The position numbers and the translations under genes were made by a program. A stretch of 47,188 nt of DNA from the NCBI GenBank assembly GCA_001781335.1, contig MFLL01000032.1, positions 1 to 47,188 on the forward strand, in the 5' to 3' direction. This stretch comes from Candidatus Kaiserbacteria bacterium RIFCSPHIGHO2_02_FULL_55_25 (GTDB taxonomy: Bacteria > Patescibacteriota > Minisyncoccia > Phycocordibacterales > UBA2100). Below, one piece after another: positions 15,449-22,342 of this stretch (the first letter of the stretch is position 1; each line of letters begins with the position of its first letter). The notes beneath the pieces were generated by a model. That model did not search any database, was not told the DNA's origin, and saw only the letters and a program-made list of their open reading frames with translations.

Positions 15449-17146
15449 ATGGTTGTGACTGCGACTCAATCCGCGGGTTCCGATATTCCCGTGCGCTCGC
15501 TCGGTGACACGAAAATACCCTACGATGTTCTGCGGGCGATACCGGAGGAGAGCGCCGAGCATTACCGGATAGCGCCGCTCTCCCTCACGGACGGTATTCT
15601 CGAGGTCGGTCTCGTTGACCCCGACAACATTCAGGCGATAGACGCACTCAATTTCATTTCGAAGACGAGCGGCCAGCCGTACAAAATATTCCGCATCGAC
15701 GAAGCTGATTTCACACGCGTGCTTACGATGTACCGCGGCTTGCGCGGGGAAGTGGAGAAGGCGGTGTCGGACCTTCAGACGGAGAGTTCCGCAAATCCGG
15801 TGCCAAAAACCGGCGAAGAGGCGACGACACTCGATCTCGAAGACCCATCCATCGGCGCTGACCAGAAAAAAAGCAACAACATTCAGGAAGACGCGCCTGC
15901 GATAAAAATCGTTTCCACAATTTTGCGCTACGCTATCGACGGCAAGGCGTCCGATGTACACATCGAACCGTTGTCCGGCGGCGTGCGTGTGCGCTACCGT
16001 GTCGACGGCGAACTGCACACGTCCGTCGTCTTGCCCTTGCAGACGCATCGCGCCATCGTCGCGCGCATCAAGGTGCTTTCGAGCATCCGCCTCGACGAAC
16101 GCCGCAAACCGCAGGACGGACGTTTCTCGGCCTCCATCGACGGCAGACAGATAGACTTCCGTGTCTCGACGTTCCCGTCGTACAACGGCGAGAAGGTCGT
16201 TATTCGTATCCTCGACCGCGAACAGGGATTCATCCCGCTCGACCAAATCGGACTTACCGAGCGCAATCTCAAAATCATGCGCAACGCTATCCGACAACCG
16301 CACGGGCTCATTCTCATCTCGGGTCCGACGGGTAGCGGTAAATCAACGACGCTCTACTCGATGCTTAGCGAGCTCGATCGCGAGCACAAAAACGTCCTTT
16401 CGCTCGAAGACCCGATTGAATATTTCGTCGACGGCATCATCCAATCGCAGGTGCATCCCGAAATCGGCTACACCTTTGCTTCCGGCTTGCGCACGACACT
16501 GCGTCAGGACCCGGATGTCATCATGGTGGGCGAAATCCGCGACGGTGAGACGGCAAAGCTCGCCATTCAGGCCGCGCTCACCGGCCACCTCGTACTCTCG
16601 ACCATTCACACCAACGACGCCGTCGGCACCGTCGCGCGCCTCATCGACATGGGCGTCGAGCCGTACCTCATTCCGCCCGTGCTTATCGCGAGTATCGCAC
16701 AGCGTCTCGTGCGCACGTTTGCTCCGGGGGCGGAGAAAGAATTTGAAATATCCGCGAGCGACCGGAAAAATATCGAAACACAACTCGAATCTCTACCCAA
16801 AGAATTCCGTTTTGCGGTTCCGAAAGTCGCCTATGAAGCGCAGCGGACGGCGACATCACCCACTGGCATGCGCGGACGTGCGGCGGTCTTCGAGGTGATG
16901 GAAATGTCTCCGGCGATAGAGAAAATCGTGCTGGAAAATCCCGTCGAGTCCAAATTGTGGGCGGCTGCCCGTTCGGAAGGCATGCTCACCATGCGCGAGG
17001 ATGCTATGATAAAGGTGTTCAACAAGAAGGTGCCGTTCTCCGAAGTGAATACGCTAAGCGCCGTGATGCTCGCCGGAGATGATGATGTCGTAACCGCGCC
17101 CAAATCGCCCGAGACACCCCAGGTCACCGAAGACACAACCTTATGA
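15449..17146 (+). CDS. pilB: type IV pilus extension ATPase PilB
   Basis: A 565-residue GspE/PilB hexameric ATPase powering pilus extension at the cytoplasmic base. The N-terminal T2SSE domain (about 15-110) is followed by DVHIEPLSGGVRVRYRVDG, Walker A GPTGSGKST (about 291-299), the Asp box LSLEDPIEYF, Walker B VIMVGEIRDGETA and the His box GHLVLSTIHTND. The usual C-terminal tetracysteine zinc motif is absent: the segment PKVAYEAQ...TGMRGRAAVFEVMEM has no cysteines. The 3' end overlaps the receiver gene by ATGA. Confidence 0.95.
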   Translation: MVVTATQSAGSDIPVRSLGDTKIPYDVLRAIPEESAEHYRIAPLSLTDGILEVGLVDPDNIQAIDALNFISKTSGQPYKIFRIDEADFTRVLTMYRGLRGEVEKAVSDLQTESSANPVPKTGEEATTLDLEDPSIGADQKKSNNIQEDAPAIKIVSTILRYAIDGKASDVHIEPLSGGVRVRYRVDGELHTSVVLPLQTHRAIVARIKVLSSIRLDERRKPQDGRFSASIDGRQIDFRVSTFPSYNGEKVVIRILDREQGFIPLDQIGLTERNLKIMRNAIRQPHGLILISGPTGSGKSTTLYSMLSELDREHKNVLSLEDPIEYFVDGIIQSQVHPEIGYTFASGLRTTLRQDPDVIMVGEIRDGETAKLAIQAALTGHLVLSTIHTNDAVGTVARLIDMGVEPYLIPPVLIASIAQRLVRTFAPGAEKEFEISASDRKNIETQLESLPKEFRFAVPKVAYEAQRTATSPTGMRGRAAVFEVMEMSPAIEKIVLENPVESKLWAAARSEGMLTMREDAMIKVFNKKVPFSEVNTLSAVMLAGDDDVVTAPKSPETPQVTEDTTL

Positions 17147-17535
17147 GCCACACCGGCAACATTCTTCTCGTGGACGACGACAAATTCCTTCTCGACATGT
17201 ACAGCATGAAATTCGTACAGGAAGGATACAGCGTGCAGGCGTGTCTTTCGGGACACGACGCTATCGCGGCGCTCAAGACTGGGTTCGTGCCCGACGCGAT
17301 ACTGTTTGACCTCACGATGCCGGAGTGCGACGGTTTTGAATTCCTGCAGATACTCACCAAGGAGGGTCTTGCGAAGACGGCGATCAAGCTCGCGCTGACA
17401 AATCAGAGCACCGACGCGGAGAGACAAAAAGCGATTGAGCTTGGCGCCGACCAGTTTCTCGTGAAGGCGACCCTTGTCCCGTCCGAAGTTGTCAACACGG
17501 TAAACACTGCACTGTCCGCTCGGAAAGCCGCATAA
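17143..17535 (+). CDS. CheY-like single-domain response regulator
   Basis: A 130-residue receiver domain without output domain. The acidic pocket is NILLVDDDKF (D11-D13), the phospho-acceptor is in AILFDLTMPECDG (D56), with the conserved Thr in LALTNQ (T86) and Lys in FLVKAT (K108). It is translationally coupled to pilB (4-nt overlap), so it probably regulates pilus activity. No histidine kinase lies in the window. A 94-nt gap follows before the IS element. Confidence 0.9.
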   Translation: MSHTGNILLVDDDKFLLDMYSMKFVQEGYSVQACLSGHDAIAALKTGFVPDAILFDLTMPECDGFEFLQILTKEGLAKTAIKLALTNQSTDAERQKAIELGADQFLVKATLVPSEVVNTVNTALSARKAA

Positions 17536-17628
17536 AGTCAGGCTGGGGCGGATTCTCCGTCGTCCTTGCCTTTTGCAATATATTGTAGTATAATGTCCGT
17601 CGCTGATGATTGGCACCCAGACCCCTCA

Positions 17629-18669
17629 ATTCGAACGCTCACTTTCTTCTCTTTGAACGCGCCCTCGGGCGCTTTTTGCGTTTGAGAGCCTTCGCATACA
17701 TTTCATCGGGAGTGCGGAATCCCAACACATCCATGAAGCGCCGATTCGCTTTCGCTTCGAGCTGTCCGAATGTATAGCGTGAAAATCTGGAAATATCGGA
17801 ATTCTTTGGAATGTAGCGACGAAGCCACTTGTTGAAGTTCTCAACGCTCGGCTTCTCCCACGGAGAACGGGGATGACAGAAGTAGATCTTCACGTCGAGC
17901 TTTTTCTCCAGTCGTTTGTGCTCGAGAAAGAGGATGTCGTTGTCGAACGTGATCGTTTTGATCTCGGGAAATCGTTTCTTCATGCGCACGAGCGCGCGCT
18001 CCACATTCCGCACGGAAACGGGAAGTATCATCTCCAAAAACACCTTCCGGATGTTCCGGTCGATGAGAACGAGTCCCAACCCTTTCCCGCTTTTGCCCGA
18101 GACAATGAAGTCACCCTCCATGTGACCGAGCCCCTTTCTTTCGTTGACACGCTTGGGTCGTTTGGAGATCATGCGTTTGCCGTCGAGGATGGCTCGCGGA
18201 GTTTTTCTGCGATGTTTGCTTTTGAATATCTTCGCGCGATGCGATTCGATGCGCCGTCCGTACACGCTTTTGATATACCGCTTGATGGCGGCGGGAGAGA
18301 CGTACGCGATGGTTTTCTCAACGGCACGCAGCCTTCCCGCGATCGCATCGGGAGACTGATCGTCGAGTAAATTGGCTTCGACGAACGTTCGCAGATCGGG
18401 ATCGAGCGCGATCTTCTTGCCAGCTCTCCGACCCTTTCGAGCTCGAATGTATGAAAGGTATTTTGCGTATGTGGCATCGTATATTCTGCGAGCACGCTTT
18501 TTCTGGAGCTCGTACCAAATGACGCTCTTTGGACGTTTCAGCGTTGTTGCGATCTCGGCGATCGAATACTTTCGGTCCCGGAGAATCTCGATCTCGCTGC
18601 GATCCGCATTGCTAATCCGCCTCCACCTCTTTCTTTTTTCATTACGAAACTATATCGCGCCGTTCGAAT
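17629..18669. mobile_element. IS30-like insertion sequence
   Basis: Terminal inverted repeats ATTCGAACG (17629-17637) and CGTTCGAAT (18661-18669) bound about 1041 bp. A CTCA direct repeat at 17625-17628 and 18670-18673 may be the target duplication. The single transposase gene on the reverse strand ends immediately inside the left repeat. The element lies between the pilus receiver gene and the DGR target gene, 73 bp upstream of the target start, so it may have separated the DGR from an original promoter. Confidence 0.7.
17639..18616 (-). CDS. IS30-family-like DDE transposase (start unclear)
   Basis: The reverse frame is open from a TAG near 18650 to the TGA at 17639. It carries an N-terminal HTH (ISNADRSEIEILRDRKYSIAEIATTLKRP), then a DDE core: MEGDFIVSG (first D), TITFDNDILFLEH (second D) and SPWEKPSVENFNKWLRRYIPK (E). 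This is the order and spacing of IS30-type enzymes. No ATG, GTG or TTG lies in frame before 18265; the ATG at 18642 is in another frame, followed by an A6 tract. I give ATT at 18616 (after AGGTGGAGG) as a placeholder. It could be frameshifted, slippage-dependent or dead. A GTG at 18265 would remove the DNA-binding domain. Confidence 0.7.
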   Translation of the reverse strand: MSNADRSEIEILRDRKYSIAEIATTLKRPKSVIWYELQKKRARRIYDATYAKYLSYIRARKGRRAGKKIALDPDLRTFVEANLLDDQSPDAIAGRLRAVEKTIAYVSPAAIKRYIKSVYGRRIESHRAKIFKSKHRRKTPRAILDGKRMISKRPKRVNERKGLGHMEGDFIVSGKSGKGLGLVLIDRNIRKVFLEMILPVSVRNVERALVRMKKRFPEIKTITFDNDILFLEHKRLEKKLDVKIYFCHPRSPWEKPSVENFNKWLRRYIPKNSDISRFSRYTFGQLEAKANRRFMDVLGFRTPDEMYAKALKRKKRPRARSKRRK

Positions 18670-18726
18670 CTCAATGAGCGGGCGCAATTCCGCATTTCGG
18701 CGGACTCAGAACAGTGCATTCACACC

Positions 18727-18736
18727 AAAGGAGATG
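18727..18736 (+). promoter_or_regulatory. strong Shine-Dalgarno of the DGR target gene
   Basis: AAAGGAGATG (18727-18736) sits at normal spacing before the ATG at 18742. This is exceptional in a window dominated by leaderless-type starts, and no clear -10 box is seen between the IS end and the gene. Confidence 0.6.
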
Positions 18737-18741
18737 ACGCC

Positions 18742-19386
18742 ATGGCAAGGCCCATGTCTGCATCAGGAATGACCGACGGGCAGATCAAGGATTTGCTCAA
18801 GAAAGTCGCCGAAGCCGCCCGCAAGCATCGCAAGGATGTCTCGCAAAAGGCCGCGGGACAAGCGCTTGGCGTGCCGAACATCGGCACGATGATGTTCGCG
18901 GTCTTCCGGCAACTCGCCGATGCGATGAGCAATCTCATCGTCCATCGCGTGAAAGTCGATCGCACCCGCACGCCCCAACAGGCGCTCGATGCGTGTGGCC
19001 GCAAGCAATACGTCAACAGTGAAGTCGTCGCGACTATGCCGGCCGGCAAAGGCAAAAACGTCAGGCTTACATACTTCAAGCCAGACAAATCGGCCTACGA
19101 CGATAACGGCTTACTGAAGCCGGGCGCGCTCGACGAGGAATACAAGAAACACGGCCTCAAAGCCGATCCGCAAGCGCAGATCGACGACAACGCCGCGAAT
19201 CCCAACTTCGCCGATAAGACGCCCAACGCTTGTCAGTGGACCGACAAGAACGGCAATCACTGCTACGCCACGTTCTACCGCTGGAATGGCGGGCCGGTCG
19301 TGTTCGTCAGCCGCTTCGGGCTCGACTGGGACGGCCGCTGGTCTTTCGCTGGCGTCCCGGACGGATCTTCGGCTTCGGCCGTTTGA
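18742..19386 (+). CDS. DGR target (variable) protein
   Basis: A 214-residue protein diversified by the adjacent retroelement. The N-terminal about 75 residues are helical and basic (MTDGQIKDLLKKVAEAARKH..., GVPNIGTMMFAVFRQLADAMSNL). A middle domain of unknown fold follows, then the C-terminal variable region, residues 174-206 (CYATFYRWNGG...WSFAGVP). Twelve of these 33 residues differ from the template-encoded version, replacing Asn, Asp or Glu codons: Y179, G183, G184, V186, F188, S190, F192, G193, L194, D197, G198 and R199. The aromatic/Gly-rich pattern resembles the C-type-lectin-like ligand-binding end of DGR targets. No signal peptide or TM is visible, so how or whether it reaches the surface is open. 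The start is fixed by the Shine-Dalgarno. Confidence 0.9.
   Translation: MARPMSASGMTDGQIKDLLKKVAEAARKHRKDVSQKAAGQALGVPNIGTMMFAVFRQLADAMSNLIVHRVKVDRTRTPQQALDACGRKQYVNSEVVATMPAGKGKNVRLTYFKPDKSAYDDNGLLKPGALDEEYKKHGLKADPQAQIDDNAANPNFADKTPNACQWTDKNGNHCYATFYRWNGGPVVFVSRFGLDWDGRWSFAGVPDGSSASAV
19261..19360 (+). other. DGR variable repeat (VR)
   Basis: Aligned without gaps to the template at 19711-19810 (offset 450). There are 18 mismatches in 100 positions and every one is A in the template (to G, T or C here). The last 22 nt (19338-19359) are identical and contain no A; they are the likely initiation-of-mutagenic-homing segment. A small CGGC-TTCG-GCCG hairpin (19370-19381) begins 10 nt after the repeat, in the place where some DGRs carry a target-recognition hairpin. 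Confidence 0.95.
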
Positions 19387-19423
19387 CCCTTGTTCTGCAC
19401 TTGGTCACTTTGGCCTCTGCTCT

Positions 19424-19457
19424 TGTCCTCGCACTGGAAATGTCCTCGCACTTGAAA
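19424..19457 (+). repeat. 17-nt tandem duplication in the target 3' UTR
   Basis: TGTCCTCGCACTGGAAA (19424-19440) is followed directly by TGTCCTCGCACTTGAAA (19441-19457), one mismatch. The second copy supplies the left arm of the terminator stem. Confidence 0.7.
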
Positions 19458-19477
19458 CGGTGCGAGGATATCTTTTT
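19443..19477 (+). terminator. intrinsic terminator of the DGR target gene
   Basis: TCCTCGCAC-ttgaaacg-GTGCGAGGA (9-bp stem, 19443-19468) followed by TATCTTTTT. It separates target transcription from the template-repeat RNA. Confidence 0.75.
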
Positions 19478-19485
19478 GTTATACT
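19477..19485 (+). promoter_or_regulatory. extended -10 box, probable promoter of the template-repeat RNA
   Basis: TGTTATACT (TGN plus TATACT at 19480-19485) immediately follows the terminator. The predicted start near 19492 is about 220 nt upstream of the template repeat. No convincing gene is seen between 19490 and 19710, fitting a non-coding RNA leader. Confidence 0.55.
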
Positions 19486-19710
19486 AAATATGGTAGTAGG
19501 CGAATCTGCCGCAGATTACGGTTTGCGGCGGCCGAATCCGGGATTTCTCAATCCAGAGCCGCAAAGATCACGGTCGATGTGGGAGCGACTGATAACATCT
19601 CTAAAAAACGAAGATACTTCGTGCGATGCGTTAGGGCATTTGAGATGCCGAATACGATACAGCTCGGAGAGTACTCAATGGGCAGTGGAGCAGGCGACGC
19701 ATCACACAAC

Positions 19711-19810
19711 TGCTACGCCACGTTCAACCGCTGGAATGACGAGCCGAACGTGAACGTCAACCGCAACGAGAACGACTGGAACGACAACTGGTCTTTCGCT
19801 GGCGTCCCGA
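19711..19810 (+). repeat. DGR template repeat (TR)
   Basis: Non-coding template copied into an adenine-mutagenised cDNA by the reverse transcriptase. It is rich in AAC codons in the target frame (would read NRWNDEPNVNVNRNENDWND), the usual DGR design giving broad residue choice at each AAY. It holds 26 adenines, of which 18 differ in the VR; none of the 74 other positions differ. It is transcribed in the same direction as the target and RT genes. The 3' end lies 9 nt before the avd stop codon on the other strand. Confidence 0.95.
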
Positions 19811-19818
19811 AACTCTCT

Positions 19819-20226
19819 TCATTTCTCACCCCGCGCCTTTGCGGGGTCGAGTTTCAGGAGCTGTCCCTGCCATCCGCCCAGCATCCTCCCGATTTCATCG
19901 ACCGGTCCCGAAAGCGCGGCATATTTCTTGTTGTCGAGCGACTTACTTTCCCAGAGGACGAGCAGCAACAGTTTCAGAGTGTCGAATTTCCGTATCGCCA
20001 TGCGCAAGTACGGTAGTTTCTCCGCTTTCGGCAAAAACGCCGCGGCGGAAATCATTTCCATCACTTCGACGAAGAGCGCGTCTATCTTTGCTCCGATAGT
20101 GTATTGGTGAATCTTCGGTAGTTTAGAATGATGTTCATGCCAGAGCAGATAAGCCGACTTAATGCGCTCAAGCACGGGCAAAATCCGCAGGGGGGGGGTA
20201 CGGCTAGGCGGATTCAATTCACTCAT
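19819..20226 (-). CDS. avd: DGR accessory variability determinant (Avd-like)
   Basis: A 135-residue, all-helical, basic protein with the Avd pattern: LPVLERIKSAYLLWHEHHSKLP, then YTIGAKIDALFVEVMEMISAAAF, then YLRMAIRKFDTLKLLLLVLWESKSLDNKKYAALSGPVDEIGRMLGGWQ. Avd forms a pentamer that binds the reverse transcriptase and template RNA and is needed for cDNA synthesis. The gene is on the opposite strand to the rest of the DGR, between TR and RT. I chose the ATG at 20226 because TGATATCCT (TATCCT at 20239-20234) lies 7 nt upstream. Its 5' end overlaps the RT 5' end head-to-head, and a C9 tract falls within codons 10-13. Confidence 0.85.
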   Translation of the reverse strand: MSELNPPSRTPPLRILPVLERIKSAYLLWHEHHSKLPKIHQYTIGAKIDALFVEVMEMISAAAFLPKAEKLPYLRMAIRKFDTLKLLLLVLWESKSLDNKKYAALSGPVDEIGRMLGGWQGQLLKLDPAKARGEK

Positions 20227-21255
20227 CCATACGAGGATATCATCTCGGTGGAAAACTTGCTCGCGGCGTGGCGGGAGTTCGTGCGTGGCAAGCGGAAGAA
20301 AGAAGATGTCCAAGAGTTCCAGTATTGTCTGATGGACAATATTATCGCACTTCACCGCGACCTTGCGGCAGAAACATACAAGCACGGGAGCTATGAGGCG
20401 TTCAAAATCAGCGACCCCAAGCCCCGCGACATCCACAAGGCGCTCGTCCGCGACCGCTTGCTTCACCACGCACTCTACCGCAAGCTCTATCCGTTCTTCG
20501 ACCGCACGTTCATAGCCGATTCGTACTCATGCCGCAAGGGAAAGGGGACGCACCGAGCCATGAACCGCTTCCGTCAGTTTGCATACAAAGTCTCCAAGAA
20601 CCACACCCGCACCTGCTGGGTACTCAAATGCGACGTCCGCAAGTTCTTCGCGAGCATCGACCACGCAGTCCTTAACGACATCGTATGTCGTTATATTCCC
20701 GACAAGCGAATCGTCGCCCTCATCACCGAAGTTGTCGGCAGTTTTCGTTCTGAACATACCCCTTGTTTATCTCATCCGACCGGACGAGATAAACAAGAGA
20801 GCCAGACACCGTTAATTGGTCTGCCGCTCGGGAATCTCACGAGCCAACTTCTCGTCAATATCTATATGAACGAGTTCGACCAGTTTGTGAAGCACATGTT
20901 GAAAGTGACATACTACGTCCGCTATGCCGATGATTTTGTATTTCTCTCCGCATCAAGACCCGACCTTGATGCGCTGTTGCCTTGCATTCGAGGATTTCTC
21001 ACCACAAGATTGCGCCTCGCACTACATCCGGACAAAGTATTCATCAAGACGTATGCATCTAGTGTCGATTTCTTGGGTTGGGTACATTTTCCCGACCATC
21101 GGGTGCTGCGTACGGCAACAAAACGGCGAATGATGCGAAATCTTGACGATGATACGTTCGATGCGCGCGTGGAGTCGTATCGGGGATTGCTGGGGCATGG
21201 GAATGCGAGGAAACTAATTACACAGGTAATTGTGGATAGGCGCTTGGGCGCTTGA
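20128..21255 (+). CDS. DGR reverse transcriptase
   Basis: A 375-residue group-II-intron-like reverse transcriptase of DGR type, which copies the TR RNA with errors at adenines. Motifs: HPYEDIISVENLLAAWREF (N-terminal), KPRDIHKALVRDRLLHHALYRKLYPFFDRTF, DSYSCRKGKGTHRA, KCDVRKFFASIDH (palm motif with catalytic Asp), the DGR-diagnostic GLPLGNLTSQ in place of QGxxxSP, and YVRYADDFVFLS (catalytic YADD). The extreme N-terminus is uncertain. ATG codons at 20128, 20131 and 20137 are all antisense to avd, and TAGAAT (20124-20129) lies 7 nt before the one at 20137. A G9 tract lies 25-35 codons before the conserved region. It ends 23 nt before pilT. Confidence 0.93.
   Translation: MMFMPEQISRLNALKHGQNPQGGGTARRIQFTHPYEDIISVENLLAAWREFVRGKRKKEDVQEFQYCLMDNIIALHRDLAAETYKHGSYEAFKISDPKPRDIHKALVRDRLLHHALYRKLYPFFDRTFIADSYSCRKGKGTHRAMNRFRQFAYKVSKNHTRTCWVLKCDVRKFFASIDHAVLNDIVCRYIPDKRIVALITEVVGSFRSEHTPCLSHPTGRDKQESQTPLIGLPLGNLTSQLLVNIYMNEFDQFVKHMLKVTYYVRYADDFVFLSASRPDLDALLPCIRGFLTTRLRLALHPDKVFIKTYASSVDFLGWVHFPDHRVLRTATKRRMMRNLDDDTFDARVESYRGLLGHGNARKLITQVIVDRRLGA
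20190..20198. repeat. G9 homopolymer within both RT and avd 5' ends
   Basis: Nine consecutive G on the + strand fall in the N-terminal codons of both overlapping genes. Length change would shift both reading frames at their starts. It is also a likely place for a sequencing or assembly error. Confidence 0.7.
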
Positions 21256-21278
21256 AAAACGCGATACACTATAAGGTG

Positions 21279-22340
21279 ATGGAGTACGCCGCAACACTTA
21301 AGAAATATATAAACGTCGTTGTACACGAGGGTGCGTCCGATTTGCACTTCTCGACTGGTGCGCATCCGACCGTGCGCGTTGCGGGCGCACTTACGCCGAT
21401 GCTCAAAGAAGACGTACTCAAACCGGAAGACACACTCGGTTTCCTGCATGTGATGCTGAAGCCTGAACAGGAGAAGCGATTCCTCGCCGAGCAGGAAGTT
21501 GATTTTGCATACGAGACCGACGACGGATTCCGTTTCCGCGGCAACGCGTTCTATCAGCGCGGCTCCGTCTCGATTGCACTGCGCCTCATACCGAAGGTCA
21601 TCCGCACCATAGCCGAACTCAACCTGCCCGAAGTCCTGACCAGCTTTGCCCGTCGCTCGCAGGGATTTTTCCTCGTCGTCGGTCCGGTGGGGCAGGGGAA
21701 GACCACGACACTCGCGGCGCTCATTGAGCTCATCAATACCGAGCGCATGGAGCACATCGTGACCATCGAAGACCCGATTGAGTATGTCTTCGAGCCGAAG
21801 CAGTCGCTCATCGACCAGCGCGAGGTGCGCATCGACACAAAAGACTTCTCGACCGCGCTCACCTCGGCCTTCCGTCAGGATATCGACGTGCTTCTCGTCG
21901 GCGAAATGCGCGACCCGGAGACGACCGCCGCCGCCGTGACTGCCGCCGAGACCGGCCACCTCGTCCTCTCGACCTTGCACACCAACAACGCCGCACAGAC
22001 CATCGACCGTATCATCGACATTTTCTCCGCCGGCCAGCAGGAGCAGATACGTCTGCAGCTCGCGGCCTCTCTCGCCGGTATTTTCTCCCAGCGTCTCGTT
22101 CCACGCGTATCAGGCGGTCTCATCCCTGTGTGCGAGCTCCTCGTCAACAACAAGGCGGTGGGGAACCTCATCCGTGAGAAGCGCACGCATGAGATACAGA
22201 CCGTCATTGAGACGGGAATGCAGGACGGCATGATAGACATGAACCGTTCGCTCGCGGAGCTGGTCGCCCGCGGTGAGATAACTACCGAAACCGCCTATCA
22301 GTATTCACTGAATCCCAACGTGCTCGATAAACTTCTCTAG
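21279..22340 (+). CDS. pilT: type IV pilus retraction ATPase PilT
   Basis: A 353-residue PilT-type hexameric ATPase powering retraction. Sequence in order: HEGASDLHFSTGAHPTVRV (PAS-like N-domain), Walker A GPVGQGKTT (about 135-143, Gly-Gln in place of the usual Ser-Gly), Asp box VTIEDPIEYVF, Walker B DVLLVGEMRDPETT, His box GHLVLSTLHTNN, then the arm motif QRLVPR. I preferred the ATG at 21279 to the in-frame TTG at 21252 because that overlaps the RT stop, and TACACT (21265-21270) lies 8 nt upstream. It is probably ancestrally continuous with pilB/receiver upstream and now separated by the IS and DGR. Confidence 0.94.
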   Translation: MEYAATLKKYINVVVHEGASDLHFSTGAHPTVRVAGALTPMLKEDVLKPEDTLGFLHVMLKPEQEKRFLAEQEVDFAYETDDGFRFRGNAFYQRGSVSIALRLIPKVIRTIAELNLPEVLTSFARRSQGFFLVVGPVGQGKTTTLAALIELINTERMEHIVTIEDPIEYVFEPKQSLIDQREVRIDTKDFSTALTSAFRQDIDVLLVGEMRDPETTAAAVTAAETGHLVLSTLHTNNAAQTIDRIIDIFSAGQQEQIRLQLAASLAGIFSQRLVPRVSGGLIPVCELLVNNKAVGNLIREKRTHEIQTVIETGMQDGMIDMNRSLAELVARGEITTETAYQYSLNPNVLDKLL

Positions 22341-22342
22341 TC

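Noticed and set aside
15377-16303. 308-codon reverse frame opposite pilB
   Set aside because: It is fully antisense to a gene with intact ATPase motifs; no recognisable domain.
18634-18642. Classic -1 ribosomal frameshift signal in the IS
   Set aside because: AAAAAAG is present, but its register relative to the ATG at 18642 does not match the X-XXY-YYZ heptamer codon phase, so canonical -1 slippage is not supported.
20922-21980. 352-codon reverse frame across RT and pilT
   Set aside because: It spans two real genes in antisense and has no family resemblance; shadow frame.
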